Shown here: in pieces, positions 35,678-44,136 of the stretch
Numbering within the stretch: position 1 is the first letter of the stretch
Layout of the letters: each line of letters opens with the position of its first letter
Assembly: GCA_002310055.1 (NCBI GenBank)
Contig: DBXS01000026.1
Location: forward strand, 52,186-116,185
Length of the DNA: 64,000 bases
Origin: Clostridiales bacterium UBA1206
Lineage (GTDB): Bacteria; Bacillota; Clostridia; Oscillospirales; CAG-382
Direction: 5' to 3'
Made by a program: the position numbers and the translations under genes
Notes under the pieces: model-generated
Seen by the model: the letters and a program-made list of their open reading frames with translations, nothing else
Told to the model about the DNA's origin: nothing
Databases searched by the model: none

Positions 35678-35989
35678 TTGAGCAAAGATAAATCCGCCAA
35701 AGAGTCCGGAAGATGGCTGCCCGAAAACGCCGACTGGTGCGAACCGTGGAACAAGGACTGGCAAAGTTTCCGTAAAGAGGGATTTCTCGTCAAAAAGACG
35801 CTGGTCCGCAAAAAGCTCAACGAATACGAGACCACGGATTACGCCCCCGCCCAGTGCGTGTTCTGCTATACCTGCCTTCGTAAACGCGACGTCGGGTATT
35901 TCGAACCTTCCGCAAAGGTATGGGTGTGCCCCAAATGCTACGAAGATTTCAAGGACTATTTCGACTGGAAAGCAATAGAACTGCAATAA
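35678..35989 (+). CDS. Small Cys-rich, zinc-ribbon-like protein of unknown function
   Basis: This 103-residue soluble protein is rich in Trp, Lys and Glu. Its second half carries CVFCYTC and, 22 residues later, VCPKC, an arrangement able to bind zinc. The start is a TTG at 35678, supported by AAAAGGAG ten bases upstream; no in-frame ATG lies before it. No signal or membrane segment is visible. A near-consensus promoter suggests real expression as a single gene. I do not recognise the family, and neighbours (deacetylase, thrS) do not point to a role. Confidence 0.8.
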   Translation: MSKDKSAKESGRWLPENADWCEPWNKDWQSFRKEGFLVKKTLVRKKLNEYETTDYAPAQCVFCYTCLRKRDVGYFEPSAKVWVCPKCYEDFKDYFDWKAIELQ

Positions 35990-36045
35990 AATCGATCTAA
36001 ATATCGCCGCCGCGGACGGAACGGGACTTCTTGAAAAGAAAACTC

Positions 36046-36075
36046 TTGACAAATCCGTTTTGTTGTGGTAAATAA
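36046..36075 (+). promoter_or_regulatory. SigA-type promoter of the thrS T-box leader
   Basis: TTGACA (36046-36051), 18 bases, TAAATA (36070-36075), then about 270 bases of leader before thrS. Confidence 0.65.
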
Positions 36076-36082
36076 TAATACA

Positions 36083-36303
36083 AAGCTATGAAGGAAAGAG
36101 TAACCGATATACGCCTTTTCAGAGAGAGAAGCGTCATGCTGCGAGCTTCTTAAAGCGCGTTTTCGGCGAAGACCGCTCCGGAGCCGTATGCGACGAGCAT
36201 CACCGTGAACCTGCGTAAAAGGGAAATGAGTTAAAAATCAAGGTGGGACCGTGCAATATGCACCCTTGAGCTTTTTCGATGCAAAAAGTTCAAGGGCTTT
36301 TTA
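36083..36303 (+). promoter_or_regulatory. T-box leader of thrS (threonine tRNA sensor)
   Basis: The leader carries the conserved T-box AGGTGGGACCGTGC at 36241-36254 and a stem I region with AGAGAGAAGC and the distal GCTGCGAGC. The likely specifier loop GTGAACCTGCG contains ACC (36209-36211), a threonine codon, matching the downstream gene. The terminator is CCCTTGAGCTTTTT (36263-36276) with AAAAAGTTCAAGGG (36283-36296) followed by CTTTTTA. Uncharged tRNA-Thr would pair with the specifier and T-box and allow read-through. Confidence 0.93.
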
Positions 36304-36345
36304 TTTTGAAAAATAATAAAAATATATATTTACCGGAGGTAAACA

Positions 36346-38109
36346 ATGAAGATCATCACGCATGAAGGGAATATCGAAGAACATTCCTTTGAAGAAGAAA
36401 TCGGCAGGAATTCGCTGAGACACACCTGCTCGCACATACTCGCGCAGGCGGTCAAGCGCCTGTACCCGCAGACCAAACTCGCAATAGGACCTTCCATAAA
36501 AGACGGTTTCTATTACGATTTCGACCGCGACCATCCGTTCACTCCCGACGAGCTCGAACAGCTGGAAGCGGAAATGAAAAAAATAGTTAAAGAAAACCTC
36601 AAGCTCGAACGCTTCACGCTTCCGCGCCCCGAAGCTATAAAACTTATGGAAGAGCGCGAAGAGCCGTATAAAGTGGAACTAATCAACGACCTGCCCGAAG
36701 ACGAGGAACTTTCGTTTTACCGTCAGGGCGAATTCGTCGACCTCTGCGCCGGCCCTCACGTCACTTATACTTCCGCGGTAAAGGCGTTCAAACTCACTTC
36801 GGTCGCCGGCGCGTACTGGCGCGGCAGCGAAAAGAACAAGATGCTCACCCGCATCTACGGCACCGCTTTCGCTTCAAAACAGGAACTCGAAGAATATCTC
36901 ACCCGGCTTGAAGAAGCAAAAAAGCGCGACCACCGCAAGCTGGGCAAAGAGCTCGGGCTGTTTGCGCTTATGGAAGAAGGCCCCGGATTCCCGTTCTTCC
37001 TTCCCAACGGTATGATTGTCAAGAACGAGCTTATCAATTACTGGCGCGAACTTCACGTGCGCGAAGGCTATAAGGAAATAACCACCCCCATTATGCTCAA
37101 CCGCTCGCTGTGGGAAACTTCCGGCCATTGGGATCATTACAAGGCGAATATGTATACCACGGTCATTGACGATACCGATTTTGCCGTAAAACCCATGAAC
37201 TGCCCGGGCGGAATGCTCGTTTACAAGCTCGAACCGCGTTCTTATAAAGATCTGCCCCTGCGCCTCGGCGAACTGGGACTTGTCCACCGGCACGAAAAAT
37301 CCGGCGAGCTCCACGGCCTTATGCGCGTGAGATGCTTCACTCAGGACGACGCGCATATTTATATGACCAAGGACCAGATCACTTCCGAGATCAAGGGCGT
37401 CGTTCGCCTCATCAACGAAGTTTACAGCAAGTTCGGGTTCAAGTATCACGTCGAACTTTCCACTATGCCCGAAGACCATCTCGGCTCGCTCGAAGACTGG
37501 GAAGAAGCCACCAACGGTCTTAAAGCCGCGCTCGACGAGCTCGGGCTGCCGTATGTCATCAACGAAGGCGACGGCGCGTTCTACGGACCCAAGATAGATT
37601 TCCATCTCGAAGACTCCATCGGCAGAACGTGGCAATGCGGCACGATCCAACTCGATTTCCAGCTGCCTATGCGGTTCGAAGCCGAGTACACCGGTCCGGA
37701 CGGACTCAAGCACAGGCCCATTATGATCCACCGCGTCTGCTTCGGCTCGATAGAACGCTTCATAGGCATACTTATCGAACACTACGCCGGCAAATTCCCG
37801 ACCTGGCTTTCGCCCGTACAGGTCAAACTGCTCCCGATAACCGACAGAAACAACGAGTATACTGATAAGATCGAATCTATGCTCAAAGAGCTGGGCGTCC
37901 GCTGCGAATCCGACAAACGCCAGGAAAAGACCGGCTACAAAGTCCGCGAAGCACAGCTGATGAAGATCCCGTATATGCTCGTTATAGGCGACAAAGAGCA
38001 GGAAGACGGCACCGTGGCGGTGAGACGCCGCGACGGCACCGCGACCGAGGTTATGAAAGCCGAAGATTTTGCGGAAATGATCGCAAAAGAGATAAAAGAC
38101 AGAGCATAA
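36346..38109 (+). CDS. thrS: Threonyl-tRNA synthetase lacking the N-terminal TGS domain
   Basis: This 587-residue class II synthetase charges tRNA-Thr. It opens about 60 residues shorter than the usual 640: the first residues lead directly into the editing domain (LRHTCSHILAQAVKRLYP, the HxxxH site, and LCAGPHV), so the TGS domain is missing. The catalytic core has motif 2-like RHEKSGELHGLMRVR, zinc ligands Cys in MNCPGGML and His in the motif-2 loop and IHRVCFGS, and the C-terminal anticodon domain (PVQVKLLPI onward). GGAGG precedes the ATG. TGS-less ThrRS occurs in several Clostridia. Regulated by the T-box upstream. Confidence 0.95.
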   Translation: MKIITHEGNIEEHSFEEEIGRNSLRHTCSHILAQAVKRLYPQTKLAIGPSIKDGFYYDFDRDHPFTPDELEQLEAEMKKIVKENLKLERFTLPRPEAIKLMEEREEPYKVELINDLPEDEELSFYRQGEFVDLCAGPHVTYTSAVKAFKLTSVAGAYWRGSEKNKMLTRIYGTAFASKQELEEYLTRLEEAKKRDHRKLGKELGLFALMEEGPGFPFFLPNGMIVKNELINYWRELHVREGYKEITTPIMLNRSLWETSGHWDHYKANMYTTVIDDTDFAVKPMNCPGGMLVYKLEPRSYKDLPLRLGELGLVHRHEKSGELHGLMRVRCFTQDDAHIYMTKDQITSEIKGVVRLINEVYSKFGFKYHVELSTMPEDHLGSLEDWEEATNGLKAALDELGLPYVINEGDGAFYGPKIDFHLEDSIGRTWQCGTIQLDFQLPMRFEAEYTGPDGLKHRPIMIHRVCFGSIERFIGILIEHYAGKFPTWLSPVQVKLLPITDRNNEYTDKIESMLKELGVRCESDKRQEKTGYKVREAQLMKIPYMLVIGDKEQEDGTVAVRRRDGTATEVMKAEDFAEMIAKEIKDRA

Positions 38110-38122
38110 ACAATACCGCAAA

Positions 38123-38157
38123 GCGCGGGCAGGGTAACTACCTTGCCCGCTTTTTTT
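38123..38157 (+). terminator. Terminator of thrS
   Basis: GCGGGC-A-GGGTA / CC-TT-GCCCGC stem followed by TTTTTTT. Confidence 0.85.
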
Positions 38158-38255
38158 GCGCCCGATTGTCAACTAATATTTCAAAAATCATATAGATTTG
38201 CAAGCCTTAACGGGATATAATCTGCATTGACCGATATCCTTTTTACGAGGCGCAA

Positions 38256-38804
38256 ATGAAAAGAGACGAAAAAATAAAAATACTCACCCTTACGGCGATG
38301 TTCACCGCCGTTATCGCCGTGCTTTCGATAATCAGCATCCCTATGCCTACGGGCGTGCCGCTCACGCTGCAGACCTTCGCTATAGCGCTGTGCGGGTACA
38401 CGCTGGGCAAAAAGTACGCTTCGGTATCGGTCGTCGCGTATCTTTTTCTGGGGCTTATCGGGCTTCCGGTGTTCACCGGCTTCAAAGGCGGACCCGGAGT
38501 GTTCGCAAGCTACACCGGCGGATTCCTTATAGGCTTTATCTTTATGGCTTTTATATGCGGAATATTCACCGGCAAAGAAAAACGCGTCCCCGCGCTCATA
38601 CTCGGCGCGCCGGCGCTGATAGCGTGCCACCTGCCCGGCGTGATTTGGTTTTCGCATATCACCGGGACAAGTTTCCTCACGGCGTTTCTCACCGTATCGC
38701 TGCCGTTTTTGCTCAAAGACGCCGCTTCGGTCTGCCTCGCGTGGGCGATCGGCGGAAGCCTGAACGGACTTCTGTGCAGAAAAATGAACGTTTCGTTGCG
38801 TTAA
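38256..38804 (+). CDS. bioY: BioY biotin transporter substrate-binding membrane protein (ECF S-component)
   Basis: This 182-residue protein has six predicted helices and the BioY signature (MPTGVPLTLQTFAIALCGYTLGKKYA at about 30-55, then GLPVFTGFKGGPGVFASYTGGFLIGF). BioY binds biotin and works with a shared energising module (EcfA, EcfA', EcfT) encoded elsewhere, or alone in some bacteria. GAGG precedes the ATG. A TATAAT at 38216-38221 could be the -10, but the -35 is poor and no clear BirA operator is seen. No biotin synthesis genes are in the window, suggesting scavenging. Confidence 0.93.
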   Translation: MKRDEKIKILTLTAMFTAVIAVLSIISIPMPTGVPLTLQTFAIALCGYTLGKKYASVSVVAYLFLGLIGLPVFTGFKGGPGVFASYTGGFLIGFIFMAFICGIFTGKEKRVPALILGAPALIACHLPGVIWFSHITGTSFLTAFLTVSLPFLLKDAASVCLAWAIGGSLNGLLCRKMNVSLR

Positions 38805-38825
38805 CGTTATTTTTCGCATTATTAC

Positions 38826-38854
38826 TTGCTTTTTTGCGCATTGTTTGTTATAAT
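38826..38854 (+). promoter_or_regulatory. SigA promoter (extended -10) of the CapA-like lipoprotein gene
   Basis: TTGCTT (38826-38831), 17 bases, TATAAT (38849-38854), with TGT immediately before the -10. Confidence 0.7.
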
Positions 38855-38890
38855 GACCAAACAGGAAGTACATTGCTGAAAGGTAAACAG

Positions 38891-40525
38891 ATGAAAATAA
38901 AGAGTATCAAAGCGGCGGCCGCGCTGCTTGCGGCGCTGTTAATCGCATACGCGCTCGTTTCGTGCGGGCCCGGCGAACACGAACACGTCTATGAACTGAC
39001 ATATACCGAAAACGCCACGTGTTCCGAAAACGGCGCCAACGTCTACCGCTGCACGGTCTGCGGCGAGGAAAGCCGCGAACCGACCGAAAAGCTGCCGCAC
39101 ACTTACAGCCAGCTGATATACGACCCCACCTGCACCGAAGAAGGGTATATACTCTATACCTGCGATAACTGCGGCCATACCGAAAAAGAGCCGATCCCGG
39201 CGCTGGGGCACGAATACGGCGAAACGTCCGTCATCGTCACGCCCACCGAAGAAAATACCGGCATAGGCAAACACACCTGCTCGCGCTGCGGACATACCGA
39301 ACAGTTCGTTATGGAAAAACTCCCGCACACGCACGTATATACCCGTACGGAAATCCCCGGCACCTGCCTCGAGTACCCCAAAACGATATACACTTGCGAA
39401 AAATGCGGCTATACGTACGAAGAAGTTTCGCCCGACCCCGGCCCGCATTCGTACGGTATGTGGGTGGAATCCGTTAAGCCCACGCTCACGTCGGAGGGCG
39501 AATCAAAGCGCGTCTGCGAACTCTGCGGCGCCGAAGAAACGCGCGCCGTGGCAAAGCTGAGCTTTGAAGTCCCCGATGAAACGCCCGTTACGGGCATAGA
39601 AAACCATATAGACACACACGTAGTGATGTCGTTCGTGGGCGACTGTATGCTCGCTTCTGAGCGCGACAGGGACACAACCAACGCTTTCAAGAATTACGCA
39701 AAGGAAAAAGACCCCGCGTATTTCTTTGAAAAAGTGCAGGATTATTTCGGCACGGACGATTTTACCGTAGTCAATCTCGAAAACGTGCTTACCGATAAGA
39801 AACTGACCGAGATCCCAAAATCCGGCTCCAAGGTATATTGGTATAGAGGGCCGACTTCTAACGCCGACATCCTCACTCACGGCAGCGTCGAAGGCGTTAC
39901 GTTCGCCAACAACCACGCCAACGATTACGGCAGGCAGGGATATCTCGATACGATAGAAGCTATCGAAAACGCCGGGCTGAACTACGGCGTGAACGGCAGG
40001 ATATCGTATTACACTAAGGACGGTTTCCGCGTGGCGGTGATCTGTTGCACGCTGTACGGTTCATATCAGACCGACGACGTGATAGAAAGCGTAGAAGAAG
40101 CTTCGGTACGCTCGGATTATCAGGTCGTGTTCTTTCACGGCGGCGAGATGTATGCGTACGCGCCGGAATCGTGGCTTGTCAAAGCGGTGCACGCCATAGT
40201 GGACGCTGGCGCCGACTGCGTGCTTGGCGCGCATCCTCACGTCCTCCGCCCGTACGAGTACTATAATGGCGCGCATATCGTCTATTCGCTAGGCAATTTC
40301 TGCTACGGCGGTAAGAATTACCCCATAAACGCAACGCTTATATTCCAGCTCGATCTCGAAGTGGTCGACGGAAAGCTCGCAAGCGTAACGCCGGTGTTCA
40401 TCCCGTGCTACGTCTATACCGGCAAAATGAACAACTATCAACCGGCGGTGATGCCCGAAGGCGCCGATAAACAGCAGGTGCTCGATTTCTTAGAAGGAAA
40501 AGTCAAGCTGCCGTATATTGAATGA
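38891..40525 (+). CDS. Lipoprotein with five CxxCG zinc-ribbon-like repeats fused to a CapA-type metallophosphatase domain
   Basis: This 544-residue surface protein has a signal and lipobox ending ALVSC. Residues about 25-215 hold five repeats each built round CxxCG (CTVCG, CDNCG, CSRCG, CEKCG, CELCG), with recurring LPHT/LGHE elements between them. Residues about 235-530 form a CapA/PGA_cap domain of the calcineurin-like fold: MSFVGDCMLASERDRD, NLENVLTD, FANNHANDYG and a later FFHGG and GAHPHVLRPYE. CapA proteins are linked to poly-gamma-glutamate capsules, but no capB or capC is nearby, so a different extracellular phosphoesterase role is equally possible. AAAGG precedes the ATG at 38891; a longer in-frame reading begins inside bioY and is rejected. 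Confidence 0.88.
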   Translation: MKIKSIKAAAALLAALLIAYALVSCGPGEHEHVYELTYTENATCSENGANVYRCTVCGEESREPTEKLPHTYSQLIYDPTCTEEGYILYTCDNCGHTEKEPIPALGHEYGETSVIVTPTEENTGIGKHTCSRCGHTEQFVMEKLPHTHVYTRTEIPGTCLEYPKTIYTCEKCGYTYEEVSPDPGPHSYGMWVESVKPTLTSEGESKRVCELCGAEETRAVAKLSFEVPDETPVTGIENHIDTHVVMSFVGDCMLASERDRDTTNAFKNYAKEKDPAYFFEKVQDYFGTDDFTVVNLENVLTDKKLTEIPKSGSKVYWYRGPTSNADILTHGSVEGVTFANNHANDYGRQGYLDTIEAIENAGLNYGVNGRISYYTKDGFRVAVICCTLYGSYQTDDVIESVEEASVRSDYQVVFFHGGEMYAYAPESWLVKAVHAIVDAGADCVLGAHPHVLRPYEYYNGAHIVYSLGNFCYGGKNYPINATLIFQLDLEVVDGKLASVTPVFIPCYVYTGKMNNYQPAVMPEGADKQQVLDFLEGKVKLPYIE

Positions 40526-40537
40526 TACGATAAAACG

Positions 40538-40566
40538 ACGCGCTGCCGTAAAAGCAGCGCGTTTTT
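40538..40566. terminator. Bidirectional terminator after the CapA-like gene
   Basis: ACGCGCTGC-loop-GCAGCGCGT then TTTTC; TTTT also available on the minus strand from TAAAACG. It serves both convergent genes. Confidence 0.8.
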
Positions 40567-40572
40567 CTGTTT

Positions 40573-41742
40573 TTACCTAAAAACAAAATCACGTTCTTCG
40601 ATATCTCCGTCTTCCGTATCATAAATCATAAAATGCTCTTCGGCGTTACGCGAGCCGCCGTTATTCAAGATGTCTTTATAAGTGCTTGCCGTCGTATAAA
40701 CAAATCCAAGAGGATCGACCAAATAATCGTTATACTCATCGTCCACGCCGTCGGTTTTGAAAAACATTACGTGTTCTTCCGTTCCGTCTGTAACGTTTAT
40801 TCGCCGCAGTTCGTTTTCATCTTCTTCCGAAATGAAATAGAGCATATCTCCGACGAGCTGCATATCGCCGTTATAAGCCATAAGATATTCGCCGTCGCAA
40901 TACGTTTCGCGATCCAGCGTGTTATATATCAAATGTGCTTCTGTCACGTTGAAGTGCATGACTTTTTCCGCGATTTCCGCAGTCGTTTCGAATATGTCTC
41001 CGGTGTAAACCAAAAGTGAGCTTTCCGCATATACGCAGTAAATTCCGTTTTCCGTCACCGCAAATCGCGATATATCAACGTCTTTTGGCGATATCGGATA
41101 CGCTTTGCCTTCCTTGATTTCGTTGATCCTGTATATTACTTCGCCGGCAGGGTTTTTTTCCGGCAGCAAAACATAGACCTCTTCACCGCGGACGGCGACG
41201 CCCAGCAAAGACAAGGTGTGCTTTGTTTCGAATATCTTTGTTTCATTTTCTCCGTTGGCGTCTGCAGTATACAGTGTTTGTCGACCGTCCTCCGTTCTTC
41301 CGCAGATCAAAAGGCCACCGTTATAATAAAGCATAAAATCCAGATGCGACGACGCAAAAATGCAATCGCTGTGCTCGCAGAATTGATTCGGGCAAGCGTA
41401 CGTCACGATGCCGCTTTTTTTATCCCAGGCTAAAATGTACGATTCATAATTCTTTTTGTCTGCGTACCTGAAATACACTTTTCCCGGAGTGTTGCAAATG
41501 AGCGGCTCCACATATGTCGCGCTCGAGTCGGCTTTTTCAAATTCACTAACTAAATAGTCATACGAAACAGACGAAAGCCGTTCGCAAATATATTTAAGGC
41601 TCTGACCTGCGTTCGAACTTTCGGGTTCTTCCGAGGAATTGTTTGCCGGCATATTATCCGGTTCCGACGTATCGTCGATATTGCCGCAGCCGTATACGGC
41701 AAGCAAAAGAAAGCAAAATATCACTGCAAGTATTTTTTTCAT
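40573..41742 (-). CDS. Lipoprotein with a probable beta-propeller-like domain (DUF5050-like), related to the one at 43041
   Basis: This 389-residue lipoprotein has a signal ending LAVYGC. Many short segments end in aromatic strand starts (GKVYFRYADK, GGLLICGRTEDG, NGIYCVYAES, GDMLYFISEED), as in multi-bladed propellers read from GxxYY-type repeats. A fixed motif CX4CXHX2C (CPNQFCEHSDC) lies around residue 115 and recurs exactly in the lipoprotein at 43041-44078. Function unknown. It is divergent from the sigma factor gene, 122 bases apart, and GGAGA precedes the ATG. Confidence 0.8.
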   Translation of the reverse strand: MKKILAVIFCFLLLAVYGCGNIDDTSEPDNMPANNSSEEPESSNAGQSLKYICERLSSVSYDYLVSEFEKADSSATYVEPLICNTPGKVYFRYADKKNYESYILAWDKKSGIVTYACPNQFCEHSDCIFASSHLDFMLYYNGGLLICGRTEDGRQTLYTADANGENETKIFETKHTLSLLGVAVRGEEVYVLLPEKNPAGEVIYRINEIKEGKAYPISPKDVDISRFAVTENGIYCVYAESSLLVYTGDIFETTAEIAEKVMHFNVTEAHLIYNTLDRETYCDGEYLMAYNGDMQLVGDMLYFISEEDENELRRINVTDGTEEHVMFFKTDGVDDEYNDYLVDPLGFVYTTASTYKDILNNGGSRNAEEHFMIYDTEDGDIEERDFVFR

Positions 41743-41816
41743 TTTTTTCTCCTTTTTAAAAAAATATTTTTGGCTTGCTGTTCTATATAACGCATAAAGC
41801 GACGTTTTGTGACGGC

Positions 41817-41845
41817 TTGACTTGCACTGTTTTTTGTTATATACT
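41817..41845 (+). promoter_or_regulatory. SigA-type promoter of the sigma/anti-sigma cassette
   Basis: TTGACT (41817-41822), 17 bases, TATACT (41840-41845), 19 bases before the TTG start. Confidence 0.65.
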
Positions 41846-41864
41846 CATAAACGGAGGTGATAAC

Positions 41865-42398
41865 TTGATACTAGCTATTATCGCAGCCATAAGCGACGAA
41901 CAAGAACGTTTGCGCGTTACGGAGATTTACGAAAAATACGGTGAAAATATGTATGCAAAAGCGTATTCCATTTTACGGCACGGCCACGACGCGGAAGACG
42001 CCGTTATGTGTGCTTTCGAGAGAATAATCGTACATATCGATAAGTTTATGCCCGGTGATATCGATTCGGTTGCGGGCCTCGTTATGATATACACCAAATG
42101 CGCGGCTATAGACATTTACCGCAAAAAGAAGAACCATTCCGCCGAGCCGCTCGGAGAAGTATCCGATATTACGCAGGATACTGCCGATGAAGTTATCGCC
42201 GCTCAAACCTCCGCCGACATAGCAAACGCAATTGACCGGCTTACCGAAATGCAAAAGACGGCTGTAATTCTTAAGTACTATTACGGCTATTCCAGCGAGG
42301 AGATCGCGTCGCTTATCGGTTCCACCTCGGAAGCCGTCCGCACTTTACTTGTGCGCGCGAGATGCAGACTTGCAAAGATATTAAAGGAGAAACTATAA
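41865..42398 (+). CDS. ECF-like RNA polymerase sigma factor
   Basis: This 177-residue protein has a region-2 helix set (KYGENMYAKAYSILRHGHDAEDAVMCAFERI) and a region-4 helix-turn-helix (LTEMQKTAVILKYYYGYSSEEIASLIG followed by a VRTLLVRARCRL recognition helix). It lacks regions 1 and 3, as for ECF factors. The start is a TTG at 41865, with GGAGG seven bases upstream; the earlier in-frame ATG at 41775 lies before the promoter and lacks an RBS. It overlaps the next gene by one base (TAATG). It likely controls the downstream cassette and perhaps the divergent lipoprotein. Confidence 0.88.
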   Translation: MILAIIAAISDEQERLRVTEIYEKYGENMYAKAYSILRHGHDAEDAVMCAFERIIVHIDKFMPGDIDSVAGLVMIYTKCAAIDIYRKKKNHSAEPLGEVSDITQDTADEVIAAQTSADIANAIDRLTEMQKTAVILKYYYGYSSEEIASLIGSTSEAVRTLLVRARCRLAKILKEKL

Positions 42399-43051
42399 TG
42401 ACTAAACAAACCGATCCTGTCCTTGCGGAAGCTTGCGGAATATGCGTTCACAATGAACTGATACGGTTTTGCGGCGAAAAACGTTCCATAGGCTCTTTTG
42501 CAAGACGAACCATAAAAAAGCGTATAAAAGGGAATATAACAACCGGAATGACTATAAGCAGAAAACGCATTATAGTAATTGCGGCTGCCGCAGCGCTGAT
42601 ATTCGCTCTTTCCGCCTGCGCGCTCGTTCCGGCCGTACGCAATGCGGTTAAAGAGATTTTCACCTATGTTTTCAGCGGCGGCGTGCTCGCGGAAACCGAA
42701 GAAGGTCTTACGACTGTCGAACGCATTATGATCCCTTCTTCCGTACCCGAAAACTTTGAGCGCACGCTGACATTCAGCAAAGGGATGACGCACGCTGAAT
42801 ATACCGACGGTTCACGCAGATTCAATTTCAGTCAGCTTGCCGCCGATTTCACCGTGCTTTTCCGCAGCGACGGAACAGAAAGCGTCAGAGTCAGCGTAAA
42901 CGGACTTACGGCAGAATATTTCATTCTGAGCGAAAAAACGTCCGCGCTTATGTGGACCGACGGAGAATACCAGTATTTGCTTTCCGGCGAGTTCGAATCA
43001 TTGGAAGAACTCACGGCTATAGCGGAAAGTGTGGCTGCATATGAAGAATAA
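42398..43051 (+). CDS. Membrane-anchored anti-sigma-like protein with DUF4367-like extracellular domain
   Basis: This 217-residue protein has a basic cytoplasmic N-terminus (about 1-55), one membrane helix (IIVIAAAAALIFALSACALV) and an outside domain with beta strands (ERTLTFSKGMTHAEYTDGSRRFNF, then SVNGLTAEYFIL and MWTDGEYQYLLSG). The final part resembles DUF4367 domains seen in anti-sigma factors of Clostridia. Placement directly after an ECF sigma factor, with the TAATG overlap, supports an anti-sigma role: it would hold the sigma factor until an envelope signal arrives. It overlaps the next gene by 11 bases. Confidence 0.78.
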   Translation: MTKQTDPVLAEACGICVHNELIRFCGEKRSIGSFARRTIKKRIKGNITTGMTISRKRIIVIAAAAALIFALSACALVPAVRNAVKEIFTYVFSGGVLAETEEGLTTVERIMIPSSVPENFERTLTFSKGMTHAEYTDGSRRFNFSQLAADFTVLFRSDGTESVRVSVNGLTAEYFILSEKTSALMWTDGEYQYLLSGEFESLEELTAIAESVAAYEE

Positions 43052-44078
43052 AGTTTTTATACTGTTATTGCTGGCCGTTTTGTTGCTGGTATCGTGCACA
43101 AACGACCGCGAGATGGCAGAAGCGCAGTTAAAGACCGCCTTCGAGGAAAACGCGGTAAACATCGCCGGCTTTTCCACTATAAAGAACTCTGTTTCCAATT
43201 CCTTGCATTATGTGTATTATTTCGAAGATTCTTGTGTAAAAGCGTACGATAAGACCGAAAAGGCCTCGTTCTCCTTATGCCGCGATAAGAATTGTACTCA
43301 CGAAAACTGCGTTTACGGCGAAAAATGCGTCATCGTCGCTTTTGGCGGAAACGTTTTGTTTTCGGTTTTGCAGCAAGGCGCAGTATATGAAATATACGCC
43401 GCCGGTGAAGACGGCAGCGGATCCGTAAAAATATATGAAACCGAAGCGGATATCAGAAAACCGGTATGCAGAAACGACGTATTGTATTTCTATTCTCAGA
43501 CAGAAAACGGCGCCGAGATCGTTTCGATCGACAGTACGGGGAAATTCAGCGTTTGCGTTTCTGCGGAAAACAGACCGCTCGAATTCTGCATAACCGACAA
43601 AGGACTGTGCTATACCGACAGATTCGGAGACCTGTATTTAAACGACGCTTTGATAGTTTCAGCCGAAACAGATTACGTCCAGTTTTTCAACGGTTCGATC
43701 TACTATTCAAACAGCGGCGGCATTTATCGATACGACGCATCAAAAGAGGAATCGGTAATAGTTTGCGATGGTATGCTTTCGGACTGGGTGATCACAGCAG
43801 GCGGTATACTGTATTCCGCGCAAACAGACGGCCGTATGTGCATCGCGCTTTACGATCCTGTCGCCAAATCCGGTCGTACCGTTTGCGATGTTGACGCAGA
43901 TTATGAATTCTGGCTGTTTGACGGTACAAATATATATACTATGGCGGAAACAGCCGAAGACAAGCAAAAAGCGCTCGACGAATGCCGCATAATAGTCGTC
44001 AGACCGGACGGCTCGGTAACGCCCGTGTACGAAAAGCAAAGAAGTCTGCTGATAATCGAAAACGCTATAGGAGGATGA
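43041..44078 (+). CDS. Lipoprotein with CX4CXHX2C motif, third gene of the sigma/anti-sigma cassette
   Basis: This 345-residue lipoprotein has a signal ending LLVSC. Its CRDKNCTHENC has exactly the spacing CX4CXHX2C seen in the divergent lipoprotein at 40573-41742, and the body shows the same propeller-like strands (DVLYFYSQTENG, KGLCYTDRFGDLYL, GGILYSAQTDGR). The two are clearly related. Function is unknown; the motif could hold a metal or form disulfides outside the cell. The ATG at 43041 begins the basic part of the signal; an earlier ATG is four codons upstream. Overlap with the anti-sigma gene suggests coupled translation. Confidence 0.82.
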   Translation: MKNKVFILLLLAVLLLVSCTNDREMAEAQLKTAFEENAVNIAGFSTIKNSVSNSLHYVYYFEDSCVKAYDKTEKASFSLCRDKNCTHENCVYGEKCVIVAFGGNVLFSVLQQGAVYEIYAAGEDGSGSVKIYETEADIRKPVCRNDVLYFYSQTENGAEIVSIDSTGKFSVCVSAENRPLEFCITDKGLCYTDRFGDLYLNDALIVSAETDYVQFFNGSIYYSNSGGIYRYDASKEESVIVCDGMLSDWVITAGGILYSAQTDGRMCIALYDPVAKSGRTVCDVDADYEFWLFDGTNIYTMAETAEDKQKALDECRIIVVRPDGSVTPVYEKQRSLLIIENAIGG

Positions 44079-44083
44079 AAAAA

Positions 44084-44115
44084 CCCCGTCGCTTGTTTTT
44101 TTGCAAGCGACGGGG
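44084..44115 (-). terminator. Terminator of the sodium/solute symporter gene
   Basis: On the minus strand, CCCCGTCGCTTG-loop-CAAGCGACGGGG followed by TTTTTT. It also closes the + strand cassette ending at 44078, though without a U tail in that direction. Confidence 0.8.
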
Positions 44116-44136
44116 AAATCGTTTATAAAAGTCAGC

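Noticed and set aside
36874..38172. 432-residue open frame opposite thrS
   Set aside because: Antisense shadow of an unmistakable synthetase gene.
38161..38255. BirA operator before bioY
   Set aside because: TTGTCAAC near 38167 looks like half a site, but the matching second half at the right distance is missing.
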